64,000 bases of DNA from Micropterix aruncella (Eukaryota > Arthropoda > Insecta > Lepidoptera > Micropterigidae): assembly GCA_944548615.1 (NCBI GenBank), contig OX155955.1, positions 3,312,279-3,376,278 of the forward strand, in the 5' to 3' direction. The notes under the pieces were generated by a model. It ran no database searches, was not told the origin of the DNA, and saw only the letters and a list, made by a program, of their open reading frames with translations. How positions within the stretch are numbered: position 1 is the stretch's first letter; each line of letters starts with the position of its first letter. Position numbers and translations under genes: made by a program. Below, in pieces: positions 32,725 through 43,829 of the stretch.

Positions 32725-34185
32725 TTTTGGATCGAAAAAGCTATCGCAAGTTTACGGGGATGGCTTTGGACCAAGCACATGAGCAAATGAATGCCATATT
32801 AAAATAAGACCTATTTTTACACGTAGGTAGGACCTATTTTTACACTTACATTCATCGTTACGCTAAATAGTTTGTGATTACTTCTTCATTATACAACATA
32901 ATATTATTTTACACATCACAGAATTGATTGGTTTGACTGAAAACCCCGACTAAGTGGCTTCTCACTGGACCTGAATTTATAGATACCATTTAGAACAGCG
33001 CAACAGATGAATACGGCAGCCATCTTTCTGACAATGTCGCAAAAAGGAAGAACTTTATTCTAGACCTGCAATCACCGGTAGCTACAATAAATACTCCAGG
33101 AAATCCTTTTGTCGAACAGTCTCCAGACTTCTATGTACTGAAGTTGTAAATGCAGTATTCAAGATAGAAAAAGCGGCAAAGAGTTATTTATCTTATAAAG
33201 CTATTGCTCTTAAATACATAACATTTGTATAGGAAGATTACATACAAACTCTAAAAAAAGTTTACCGGATCCAACCAAACTCAGTAATCTCTCCTTATAC
33301 AACGAGTATAAACACAATATAATTATACAAGTTATTAAAACACGTAAAAAAAGAGTGAGAGCAAACCGAAAGCAAAGATAAGAGGCCTTGAGAATGACTG
33401 CAGTCTATTCAGCAAAATTTATATTGCAACCTGTGAGCACAGGAAGATCTCGATTCATTCTTGGCGCAAGAAAACCAAGCCAGTCTTCTAGCATATAAAT
33501 TGCGGTCTGGAACAAGGTCAGACCTACTAAAATCGATTACCAGTATTTTTGGCACTGCAACCATTCAAAACGCCCCACAAGTCTCATCGAAAATTCTAGA
33601 TGGATCTGCATTAGTCCACATGCTGAGTTCTGGCCATAGGAAGACTTTGGAGAATAGGTACACTAGTATGTATACCATTTCTTTGCAAAGAACTTACATG
33701 GTTTCAAAATTAGATATGGTTTGGGACATATAACAACGAAAGCATAAAGAATATTAACAGAGGAAAGGTTCAAAGAACACGGGTCACTGCTACGACGAAA
33801 CTACCTAAAGGTTAGGTCAATTTGATGATGAACAATTCCTTAATTAAGATTTGTTTGCACTGACAACGGCAAGGACGTTTGCAATATGGGTGGACCAAAT
33901 ATTATAACCAATATCATACGTGATACAAAGCGTACGCTTATTCGTGGTTACGTGATACGTAACCACGAAGATGTGGACACTCGCATGATGTGCATGTATC
34001 TGACAATGTCGCTCGTGGTTTGACAAAAATTATGCTACTGACTGTGGATACTGACTTCGCAGACCAGCAGCAGCAGAAGTGCAAATTACAACAATTATCA
34101 AGCTTGAGGAGCTGTGAGTGCACAAAGGTACTGGAAAACACCACCAGTACCTCTGCTGTCATGATATTGCGACTGCCTTAGATAA
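32725..34185 (+). pseudogene. Decayed gene of an uncharacterised multicopy family
   Basis: Pieces in changing frames keep the order of a large uncharacterised protein family that I know from arthropods and cnidarians: MALDQAHEQMNA (32760), GLTENP and WLLTGPEFIDTI (32930-32991), KLRSGTRSDLL, KILDGSALVHML (about 33590), SKLDMVWDI (33707), NHEDVDTRMM (33962) and LLTVDTDF (34035). In intact relatives the blocks read roughly 'alDqaHEq.N', 'DGaalV.mL', 'vDvvWD', 'HEEADTR', 'TVDTDVvvL'. Several stops and frameshifts make it non-functional here. The family's biochemical role is unknown to me; its multicopy, TE-like distribution and the flanking inverted repeats suggest a mobile element. Confidence 0.65.
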
Positions 34186-34189
34186 AAAC

Positions 34190-34965
34190 TATAATGTATG
34201 TTTTATATTAAGTAAGTATAGATAGGATATATTAGGTATATAACATTTCATAACATTTACATCTTGTCCAATTGGTGGCTAAAACCCCGCTCTTGGACGT
34301 GGCAAAATATTTGTATTATTAGGTAGTGTGTCTAATTAATGCTCTAATCTTTACTTAGCATACATAGGTTGTTAAGAATTTAGCTATTAGATTGAAAAAA
34401 TAGTATCTTAGAAACTTTGGAACCTACTAAAAGTTATTTTATTGTATAATCTTATTACAAAACAAAATAAAGGCTTATTAATTAAAAGAGTCAATAATTT
34501 AAATGGGTACCTACTAAGAGTTACTCATCATACTGACTAAAATAGTCAGTAAAAAGTTAAATAACCAAAATAGAAGCCTAATAATTGAAATAGTCGATAA
34601 TTCGAATAGGTTCGAAAACGTATTAAAAGTTATTGATAGTAGGTAATACCTATACAAAGTAGTCAGTAAAGTGTTAAATAATGAGATAAAAGTTAATCAT
34701 ACATTTAAAAACTAAAAGTACAAATTCATCATCTAAATTGATATCAAATTTGTAAAGTCATAGCCCTTACATTTTTCACTTATAGGGCCACGAAGAGGGA
34801 GGGTGTTGCCCCTGTTTCACCTGAAATGAAATGAGAAATTTGAAAATGGGCATTCAAAAGAATAGCCTATTTTCAGTGTTTTAATAGTTTCTTCTATCAA
34901 TTAAGTAATTATGGGTAGGTGTGCTCGTATCATTTAAACTACTTACTATTATTTTTTCAACGAAG
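34190..34965. other. AT-rich stretch with short degenerate repeats
   Basis: 'aaatagtcagtaaaaagttaaataac' and variants recur between 34480 and 34700, a texture also seen at 43960-44150, 44470-44640 and 62130-62380. No coding content. Confidence 0.45.
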
Positions 34966-35702
34966 TGGTAGGGATTGCAGACAAATTAATACTTAGGTAT
35001 TTAAGGTATGTAAGCACAAATATCAGTTAGGTACGGTGTGTGAATGATAAATTATTTTTATTAAATAGAAAAAACAATAATAATATAGTTATCATAATAA
35101 TAATAACGATTGTACTTCTTGTTTTTAACTCACTGGCCTATCGCAGAAACTAAATAATCTTATAAGTACTTATCTAACTTGGCTCGATGCCCGTCTCTAC
35201 GTAACGGACGTAATACGCACGGTCTGCCGTGCGATGAATTATATTTTTTTCACTCAGATTTTACAAAAGCAGTCCAATAAAAAATATATATCTGTAATTT
35301 AGGTAAATGTGGCTTTCAGAATATATTTTTTTCATACCGATACCACTTATGGTTAAAAAGTAAACTACGTATAAGTAAAAAAAAGATGTCAACAATTTTT
35401 GGATTTTACCAATTATTTCATATTTTTTCCATGGATAGGTATTTTTTTTCTTTGAGAAATGAATTTGTCACTACTGAATTATCCGAAAATGATATCCTAC
35501 TTTCCCTGGTACCTATAGTCCGAGAGATATAGGGCTCAAAGTGATGCGCGGCGGAATCAAATTTGCACCCCCTCCCCCCGCCACCCCCGGGGTGGTCCCC
35601 GATGGCTCCCGGTCTAAATCCACTCAGGACCACCAAAGGAATAATTGTGCCAAGTATGAGCCTTTAATCACAAAATGCAGGGTACATCGCACTAAATCCC
35701 CA
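34966..35702. repeat. Right arm of ~740-bp inverted repeat
   Basis: Complement of 31743-32493 at roughly 80 percent by eye. Conserved landmarks: 'cggtgtgtgaatgat', 'cgtacgg/cgcacggtctgccgt', 'ctcaggaccaccaaaggaat', 'cactaaatccccagcta'. Repeat E resumes about 30 bp further on. Confidence 0.8.
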
Positions 35703-35734
35703 GCTATGGTGACCCGGTATCCATATAAGGGTGA

Positions 35735-35940
35735 TAATAGGATAGTCACCTAACTATATAGGAAAATTAGCATTGTGATGTCTTTATCCCGTGTGTTTGT
35801 GTGTGTATGTGTCGACTGAGTCAACAGAAAACTACTGAACCTATACGCTAGTCGATCAGTGACTAAACCACCGACGCGTGACCGTCACAATACAAGAAGA
35901 AACGAACCAATGTTATCGTACTTCGACACTAGAAACATAA
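35735..35940 (+). repeat. Repeat E copy
   Basis: Starts 'gataataggatagtcaccta', the same motif at which the left E copy stops (31200-31218), then 'cgactgagtcaacagaaaac' and 'gtcacaatacaag'. Confidence 0.65.
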
Positions 35941-36889
35941 CGAAATAACAATCGCTTTTGTTTTTAAAATAGATTGTTTGGTGAAAAATTATCAGTCGAA
36001 TGATCTATCAAAAATATATAAGTATGTACCACGGCTCCGTGGTATGTACCTATATGTCGTACCTACATGTTTGCAGTTACGGCAGACCAGAAACGGTATT
36101 ATTTTAGGTAGTGGTCATTTTCTACATTGTTGATATTTTAACAATGTAGAAAAGGACTACACTCGACTACATTGAACGTAAACACTTTGTAGACAATAAA
36201 ATACACTCAAGCTAATCCAACAGCCCGTAATCGAGAGAACAGCACTCACTCTCGGCCGTCAGGGCGTTGCAAGACTAAGGTGCGAGGGAAATGAGCAGAG
36301 GCGTACGTCTGGTTAACCCCTTTGGTTAGCGTTACGCGCGGGCGAAACTGGCGAATTTCTCAAACGTTTGAATATCTGGCATGCTAAGTTTTTCTATGGT
36401 CCATGTAAATCAAATGGACCATAGACAAATTGGCATGCTAAATATTTCAAGAATAATCCCCCAGGTTGCAGCCACCGGCAAAGCCCACAGCGGGCTTTCG
36501 AATTTAGGCATCCCGACTACATTCACCATGCTGATTTCGAAACTGCAATAATCTTTTTTCGGCCTAAATAAATAAGGGAGATATAGCCATTTAAAGAAGT
36601 TTCAAGCACATTTCTGTAGGTACAGTTAGTTTTTTTACAATTCATAAACACCTATATGGCGGTAGGTTAAGTTAGTTTTTTTTAATTACTATCTTAAACC
36701 TAACTACGACAGAAAGTTTTTTTTGGTACATAGGTATTTACATTTGAAAATTTTATTTTTAAAATTGTCTGATGGCTATTTCCTACCAGATTTAGAGTTA
36801 AAATGACGAATCTAGTAGCGGTTTTTTTTTCGATAAATGAAAAGGTACTAATATCATGTAGATTCTGTTTCAAAGCCCCACTTAAAAAC
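35941..36889. other. Gene-free stretch with two hairpins
   Basis: A 12-bp hairpin is at 36120-36151 ('ttctacattgtt' arms). A 43-bp insert with an 11-bp hairpin is at 36388-36430 between 11-bp direct repeats. No gene recognised. Confidence 0.55.
36388..36430. mobile_element. 43-bp hairpin insert with 11-bp direct repeats
   Basis: Arms 'ctatggtccat' (36394-36404) and 'atggaccatag' (36414-36424), loop 9 nt. Direct repeats 'tggcatgctaa' at 36377-36387 and 36431-36441 look like a target duplication. Confidence 0.5.
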
Positions 36890-37245
36890 GAATCGATAAA
36901 AAATATCGATAAATATCCATTTCATGTTTTTTCTCATATACCTATCATGCATTGCACAGGTGATTTGTCAGTTATGTACGATAATAATAATTACCTAATA
37001 AATACGTCAGTTATGTACGATAATAATAGGATAGTCAACTAACTATATAAGTGAATTATCATCGTGATTTCTGAATCCTGTGTGTGTGTGTGCGTGTTTT
37101 TGTGTGTGTGTTTTGTCGACCGAGTCAAACAGAAAACTGCTGAACCTATACATTACTTGATCAGTGACTTAAATCACCGACGCGTGAACATCACAATACG
37201 AGGGGGAACGAACCAATATTATTGCATTTTAACACAAGAAGCATA
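36890..37245 (+). repeat. Repeat E copy
   Basis: 'cgataaatatccatttcatg', 'gataataataggatagtcaac', (GT)n at 37078-37112 and 'catcacaatacgagggggaac'. Confidence 0.65.
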
Positions 37246-37447
37246 ACGCCTAAACAATCGCTTTTGTTTCTAAAATCGATTGTTTGGTGGAAAATCATCG
37301 ATCCGATGATCAGTCAAAAATATAGAAGTATATTATGTTTGCAGTTACGGCAGACTAAAATAAAATACGACACAAAACCCGCAAACGAATAATAACGCCA
37401 TTATAGCATCATTTTCCTCGTAAGTTTTATTAATTACCTGAGTAAAC

Positions 37448-37542
37448 TCACCTGTGAAACGGCAGTCGGCTTTGACAGCGCGGCAAACGGCGACCGTGTT
37501 GTGGTGAATCACTCGTGCACTATTTCTCGTAAAGCTCACCAA
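37448..37542 (-). CDS. Candidate first coding exon of an unknown gene
   Basis: Minus-strand ATG (37542) opens MVSFTRNSARVIHHNTVAVC, then RAVKADCRFT, and meets a near-consensus donor ACAG|GTGAGT at 37448. The surrounding 37440-37720 is richer in CpG than its neighbours, as around insect start sites. No second exon was recognised, the peptide has no family match that I know, and it lies in repeat-rich sequence. Treat as a hint. Confidence 0.25.
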
Positions 37543-37829
37543 AATAAATCACAATATAATTTTAACGCAAAAACTCAGTTTTAAATTCAAAATCACGGGA
37601 CACGCACGGTTTTTTCATTCATTCGCCAACACACACGACGCGACCAATGACACGTAAGTGCGCACGCAGAAACGCGCGATAGTAATGAAATAACGTGAAG
37701 CTTCCCCGCTTTGAATGACAACCCACTCCAGCAACTTCATTCATTAAAACAGCGCTGCCAGCTAGTTCAAATAAAATGACCTTTGCTTGATGGATACCAG
37801 TGCCCTCTGGCTTAATATTGAGCATTATT

Positions 37830-38584
37830 GCCAGAAATGACAGTGGTATTAATGCACTTTAGTAAACTCGTCTACTTGAGGATACTTTAGTCACCCCTTT
37901 ATATTAATCACACTGATTCCGAATCTGTACAAATCTTTGCGCTATCTCTACAAATAAGGCAGCCGTATGCCTGTAAAGAATCATAAAACACCTACATTTC
38001 GGCAGGCTGTTAGTTTTTTTAAACAATTCATAAACACATAAGGCGGTAGGTTAAGTTAGTTTCTTTTAAAAAACATCATAAACACCTTTTTGGCTGTAGG
38101 TTAACTTAGTTTTTTTTTAATATGGCAGAATTAACTAAGGTGCTCTAAAGAGATAGAGCAAAGATTTTTACAGATTAGAAATCAGTGTGATGAGTATAGT
38201 GTGGGGACATTAAAACATCTTCAATGTAAAAGAGTTTGCTAAACAACGTAAATTCCATGACAGTTTCGATGTAATACTTAATCCTTCGTTACGGTGTGTA
38301 GTGGAACGCTTTTTCTTCTTATTTAGGGACCAATTATTATTATTTCTTGGACTATTTAAGTATTATTTTTATTAACCTTGGATTTTAAGGATTAAACGTA
38401 ATAATACTAATGTTCACTACAATATTTTATGTCAGGCAAAATTCCAATTTCTTAGAATATTGTAATATCGTTAAATTATTTTACGGAGTTTCCAAGTTTG
38501 TTTTTTTCTTTGTTCCAACTTACACCGTTTGTTTTTTTTCTTGGACTATTTTATTATTTTTATTACTCTTAGATTATTTTAACT
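37830..38584. other. Gene-free stretch with short tandem units
   Basis: 'cataaacacct..ggcggtaggttaagttagtttttt' recurs at 36640, 38030 and 38085, units of about 50 bp. No coding content. Confidence 0.5.
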
Positions 38585-38820
38585 CGTCGGACGCCAACAA
38601 TGCCTATAGGCATTTTGCGTCTTTTGACAGATTCGCACGTAACCGTTTCGGCCGGCCCTCATGTATAGTATATAAATATAAATATACATGACTAACAAGA
38701 TTAATTACTGGGTAATAAGAGAGAATTCATAAAATAACGATATTGTTAGTATTTATTTACAAAATCGAAAAAAGAGTTGCGACGCAGTTTTTTGCGCGCT
38801 AAGTCTGGCTTTCGACCGGT
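38585..38820 (-). mobile_element. Element F copy 2 (uninterrupted)
   Basis: Reverse-complement copy of 25711-26239 that lacks the 267-bp MITE G. It ends 'cgaccggt' at 38813-38820. Confidence 0.7.
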
Positions 38821-40299
38821 TGAATGTTATGTTGATTATTTCTTAAATTACAAAAACTCTATTATGATTGAATTTGATTGGTTGTTTTTAACTGGTTGCT
38901 GTAATAAAAAATATAATAAGTAATAATCAATTAGTGAATTGTGTTTATAAATTGTATTTAATTGAAATTGTACGGGCAATGACTATTTTGTACCAAAATA
39001 TCTTTACCTCTTACATACACTCATGCAATAAAGATCTATCAATCTACCTATCTAATAAGGTTGAACATAAGTTTCTAGATGCAAACTAATAAATTTTCAC
39101 CATAGGGAAAAAAGACCAAATAAATGGATTTATCTGGTTGTACATATAGGTTGACCTTATTTTATACATAGATAAAATATAAAATTACTTATTTTTTAAA
39201 AAACTATGTTTCCACGTTGAATTACGATAAACTGGGATAAATTCCCATATACATGTATAGTGGAAAAGGAATACATATAAGAAAAAAGTTGGTGCAGAAC
39301 TCCTGTACGAGATTCTACTTTTCAATCTTTTAAGGCCTACGAAGTAAAGATACGAAAGTTATTCAGTTCTTGTTATATTCAAAATTACAAAACCGGCAAT
39401 AACAAAAACCATGAACTTTGCAATTAAGTAATTTGAGCCATATGCATTTGTATATTATAGTAAATTACCTTTTTTGAGATTTATATAACTGGGATGTGAC
39501 GTTTGAAATATACTGCACGAGTTCATGATATGTGACGTGTTATTTAATTAGTAATGGTATACCTCACGAACTAATAGACTAGTAAAAACACAGGGTTAAG
39601 GCTACTCTTAAAACAGAATAATATTTTAGTATATATATTTATATATATTATTTTCCCAGGTCAATTATTTTAAAGGAAACATCCCCTGTTTTGCCGCCGA
39701 GACCTGCAAAGACTCCTTTGTCACAAAATGTTTTTTGTTAAATATCTATATGATATTGTAAAAACTACTTTGTAAAACTTCTATTTATAACTATTTCAGT
39801 TAACGAATTTTAAAAATTAAAGTATCATTGTTTTAGATAATATAGAGTATATCTCTAGCTTCAAAATTAAGAAAAACAGGTATAATAAATGCAATTTAAA
39901 ATTGTTTGAAAATGCACACTTTTTTGAAAATGCAAAGTAATTTAAGTACCCAATAAACATTTTTTACAATCTATCTGAGTATTATATTGCAAGATACCAC
40001 TCTATTTAGGATGTTCGATGTCTCTTGTAATATTATTATTTATTATTGATAATGGCAATAATATTATTTATATTAGGTATTTGGTGTTAGCACGCTTTGA
40101 ATTTAATTAAATGATAAATCCGCTGGCAAAACTGTAATGGTTAAAAGAATGCTAATCATATTTAGTATTAATTTACTATTGCCATCTACACGAGCAAATG
40201 GAAACTCCTTTGCATTTCGGCGCTGTTGATGGTATTCGTAAACGTTCGTGCTAATTCCAACAGGTGGCGCACTTATTACAATTCAAAAATATATTTAAA
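38821..40299. other. Long AT-rich gene-free stretch
   Basis: About 1.5 kb without recognised coding sequence. 'catgcaataaagatctatc' near 39024 resembles a retroelement 3' end. Confidence 0.5.
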
Positions 40300-41240
40300 A
40301 AACGGTTGTCACTCCAAGACTTTCCCGGCAAATAGACACCCCCTTCTCCCACCGCCCCCCCACCCTCCTGGAGAGGGGCATCTTCCTCCCCCGCGTGCCA
40401 ATTCCTAGTATATTTGTAGTTTTTCCGTTGTATTAAAATGGTATTTTCAGAAATGATGTAGTATTTTCTTAAAGATGGCGAAATTTAAATGTTATTTGTG
40501 TCGCTTGTATGCGAGATATTCCAACCAAATTGTCGCTTGTATACGAGATATTTCACAATGTGATTTCGGTCCAACAAGGCGTCTGTGTACCGAATTTTAA
40601 GTCTCTACTCCAAATATTTCGAGATTGAAGAATAACAAGCGCGCCCTCTGGTGGACCGATTTTAATTGTAATCTTTTCAACTCTTGCAATGACCAAATGA
40701 TGCCTGCTTGCGAAATTTCAGCTCAATCGGATGAAACGTTTGGACGTTATCTTGGAGGAATACACACACACACACACACAGACAAAGACATAAAGGCACA
40801 CACACAGACAAATAGACAGACACACAGCCAGACTTCAGTCTGAAAATGGTTTTATTCGTCTTAGGCCGGCAGTACACGTCCGATTGTCGGATCCGAGAGT
40901 CTGATCAGACTATCGGACGGCTCTCTTGCTATACGCTTGTTTGAACATACAATACACGTCCGATCCGATAGTCAGATCGGACGTGTGTTGAATGATCAAA
41001 TGAGTGTATGGCAAGAGCGCCTTCCGATAGTTTGATCATACTATCGGATCCGACTATCGTAGAGAAAAATCGGACGTGTATTGCCGGCCTAATCGTCAAA
41101 ATGTACCTATATATCCGACTTCATCTTGATAAATTTTTTTTACCGTGTTCACAATACTTTACCTCCTCGCTGGTTGGTAGATACACAAAAACAGACAGAC
41201 ATTTTCAGAACTTGCAGACTTGGAGCCTGTAGGGGTGACT
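40300..41240 (+). repeat. Repeat H copy 1, interrupted
   Basis: 'gactttcccggcaaatagac', 'gcgccctctggtggaccgat', 'caaatgatgcctgcttgcga', a CA-rich run (40761-40840) and 'gtaatacttt/ccc..tcgctggttgg' match 57500-58010 and 61690-61990. Split by a MITE at 40861-41092. Confidence 0.7.
40861..41092. mobile_element. 232-bp MITE in repeat H
   Basis: Inverted ends 'ttaggccggcagtacacgtc' / 'cggacgtgtattgccggcctaa'. A 5-bp duplication 'tcgtc' lies at 40856-40860 and 41093-41097. The interior is a chain of 'cggacgtg / cacgtccg' palindromes. The H copy at 57915 gives the empty site. Confidence 0.75.
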
Positions 41241-41301
41241 CTTGGCACTTGCCAATTATTAGCACGAGCCGGAACTTGGAGATACGAGCAGGTGACATAT
41301 T

Positions 41302-41475
41302 GGGGTTCGATTGCGTTTCTTTGCGAATTACAATCGGAAATTAGTTCATGTGAACGAGATAGGGCAATACGTTAGACTGGAATGTGGAATAAACGGTTGT
41401 CACTTTTCCGCTTTAAAACTCCCCACTGAAAATAAATCACCTAAATCTAAGACCGCACGAAATGATTTATGTTGG
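41302..41475. mobile_element. MITE I copy 1 (partial)
   Basis: Left half of the 'gggctcgattgcgtttc' family, e.g. 'cggaaattagttcatgtgaacgag'. The right half is missing. Confidence 0.65.
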
Positions 41476-41654
41476 TATTTCTGTATCTCTACTTCGACAC
41501 CGTTTGACTGATCACCATGAAATTTGGCACATATACCTACGTATTTTTTTCATTTATGCTATCTGCTTTGTTGATAGCGCTGCAGACCACTAGATAGCGC
41601 TGCAGGACATCAATTAAACCGCTCAATCGATCGCCGTAAAAATTAACCGCGCTA

Positions 41655-42785
41655 CCTATACGATGGTAGAGCGTATTCAAAGAAAAATTTTAAGATATAT
41701 TTATTACAGAAAATACAATATTTATCCATACTTATTTCCGTCCGATTTTGTGCTAGGAATAGTAGGATACAACAGTCTTGAAACGCGTAGATATATTTCA
41801 CTAATTATATTTGCATATAAATTAATTCAAGGAACTATTTATTTGCCGTGAACTAAAATCGGAAATTAGTCCGTGTGAACGAGACAGGGCAATACACTAG
41901 AGCAGAGTGTGAGATGACCGGTTGTCACTTTTTCGCATTAAAACTGCCCGCCAAGGTCAAATCTTACACCGCACGAAATATGCTCGAATTTATTCGGACG
42001 AGTATAAGTTCGACAGGTAGTATTTATCGACGATCGTTCGTTTCATATTCCGCTCTAACGTATTGCTCTGTCTCGTTCGCTTGGACTAATTTTAGTTTTA
42101 GTTCACAAAGAAACGCAATCGGGCCCTATGGGCCCGATTGCGCGGATATGAAACGAACGATCGTCGATTAATACTACCTGCCGAACTTATACGCGTCCGA
42201 ATAAATTCGAGCATATTTCGTGCGGTCATTGATTTTATTACATAAAATCAATGGTGCGGTGTAAGATTTGACCTTGGCGGGCAGTTTTAATGCGAAAAAG
42301 TGACAACCGGTCATCTCACACTCCGCTTTAGCGTATTGCCCCGTCTCGTTCACACGGACTAATTTCCGATTTTAGTTCAAGAAGAACCGCAATCGAGCCC
42401 ACTATGTACGTTTGAATTGTACGTACCGGTAAATTACACAGCGAGGAGATCGCATCTATTGTTTAATGTGCCGTACCACCGTACAAATATTTTAGTGGGA
42501 AGGGTTAAAGCTCTTCTTAATTCCTTACCCACAGAAATAGATATCTTTTGTATATCCCTTTGGCAGCTAAAAAGGCAACTCCCTGCTATCTCATGTTTAT
42601 CATAATCTGTCTTTTATTTAGTTTTATATTTTTATGTTTTCTTTTTCTCGTTCAATGTTAGCATTAATTTAGTTATGTAATACATTTATTTTTAGACTTA
42701 CACTCTAGCTTTAATGTTCAAGGGCGAATTGGATTCATCTGTAATGCCCTTGAAAACTATTTGAAACTAATAAATAAATAAATAC
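41655..42785 (+). mobile_element. LINE fragment split by MITE I palindrome
   Basis: Left part (41663-41851): RIQRKILRYIYYRKYNIYPY, then FPSDFVLGIVGYNSLETRRY. Right part (about 42411-42600): RFELYVPVNYTARRSHLLFN. Together they follow the LINE tail at 8486-9220 block for block. An (AAATA)n tail ends it near 42783. The 540-bp palindrome at 41852-42390 interrupts the frame. Confidence 0.8.
41852..42390. mobile_element. Two MITE I copies head to head (540-bp palindrome)
   Basis: A near-complete copy (41852-42129) abuts an inverted copy (42133-42390). The centre is 'cgcaatcgggccc-tat-gggcccgattgcg' (42117-42145). A 28-bp hairpin is inserted in the right arm only (42227-42254). Confidence 0.8.
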
Positions 42786-42789
42786 GAAC

Positions 42790-43325
42790 GTATAGTTGGG
42801 GAGCCAGCGACAAAAAAGTACAAGAGTTTGTAAAATCTGATACTTTCAGATCAGACAGTATTTTGACCATAGAATGCCGGGGTTAGTCAGCAGGCCAGAA
42901 TCCGGGACACCTGGCGCTGGCGTACCAGGAATGGTGTAATTTTAATTAGTACACAGAAAAAGTTTTGGAAACGTTGAACATTCATCAGTAGGCAGTGGAA
43001 GCATTAAAGAACTCGAAACAAACTTGGATCAATAGAACGCGTGACGTCAGCATTACTCTATACATGTCACAAAAATAAAGTGCCTGCAAATACGCCGATA
43101 CGTATTTTTCCGTAACTATTACGCATTGGCCTAATGTGCCGCGCTAATGGACTTCATAGAGTAACGCATCGGTTGAAAGGTATCTACTATACCGTTCAAC
43201 CGATCGCTATGTTATTTTTAGTAAATGCGAAACTGGAATTTGAAAATAATCAATGAAACTATGTCATTTTTTAAAAGAAGAAATAGCGGAAGGAACGGTG
43301 AGTAATGTAAGATACATAGGACGGC
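42790..43325. other. Gene-free stretch
   Basis: No recognised coding content. 'ggttgaaaggtatc...ataccgttcaacc' around 43163-43201 forms an imperfect hairpin. Confidence 0.4.
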
Positions 43326-43470
43326 TGTAAGTTGGACAGGTAGTTTTAGCGCGGGAAAATTGTCGATCGCTCATTTCATTTTCTGCTCTAACGTATTGAT
43401 TGCTCTGTCTCGTTGGCTTTAATGAATTGCCAATTTTAGTTCGCGAAGAGGGCCCACTACCGGTGGAAAT
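43326..43470. mobile_element. MITE I copy 3 (partial)
   Basis: 'tctgctctaacgtattg.tctgtctcgttggct' and 'ttttagttcgcgaagag' match the right half of MITE I. The left half is missing. Confidence 0.5.
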
Positions 43471-43829
43471 TGAAAAGAAAATACAGCCGCGAAGATACAT
43501 TCTAAGAAATCACATTAACGCGATGAACGAGTTGGAATCGGCCGATTTTACAACTTTTTTCAAATAGACATAACAGTCTGACAAGATATGGTAGACCCTA
43601 CGTTTTGGAAAGAGATATTTATATTGGAACACAGTAATGTGAGAATAATAAGACTAAATAATCTAGGGACATGTCTTAGTGCCATCTCCCAAGAGGCGTA
43701 TTGTAAGACTAGCGTTCCTGCATCTTTACTGATTCCATCACGTGACATCGACGCGGTTTGCACGATTGTGAGCTTGAAAGAAAAAGATAAAACGTTAGTC
43801 GTGCCTCCGTTCAATAATCATTAATTTTG

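Noticed and set aside
43588..43824. 78-codon frame MVDPTFWKEIFILEHSNVRI...
   Set aside because: No recognised domain, an equally long frame on the opposite strand, and flanks made of MITE I pieces. Not enough to call a gene.
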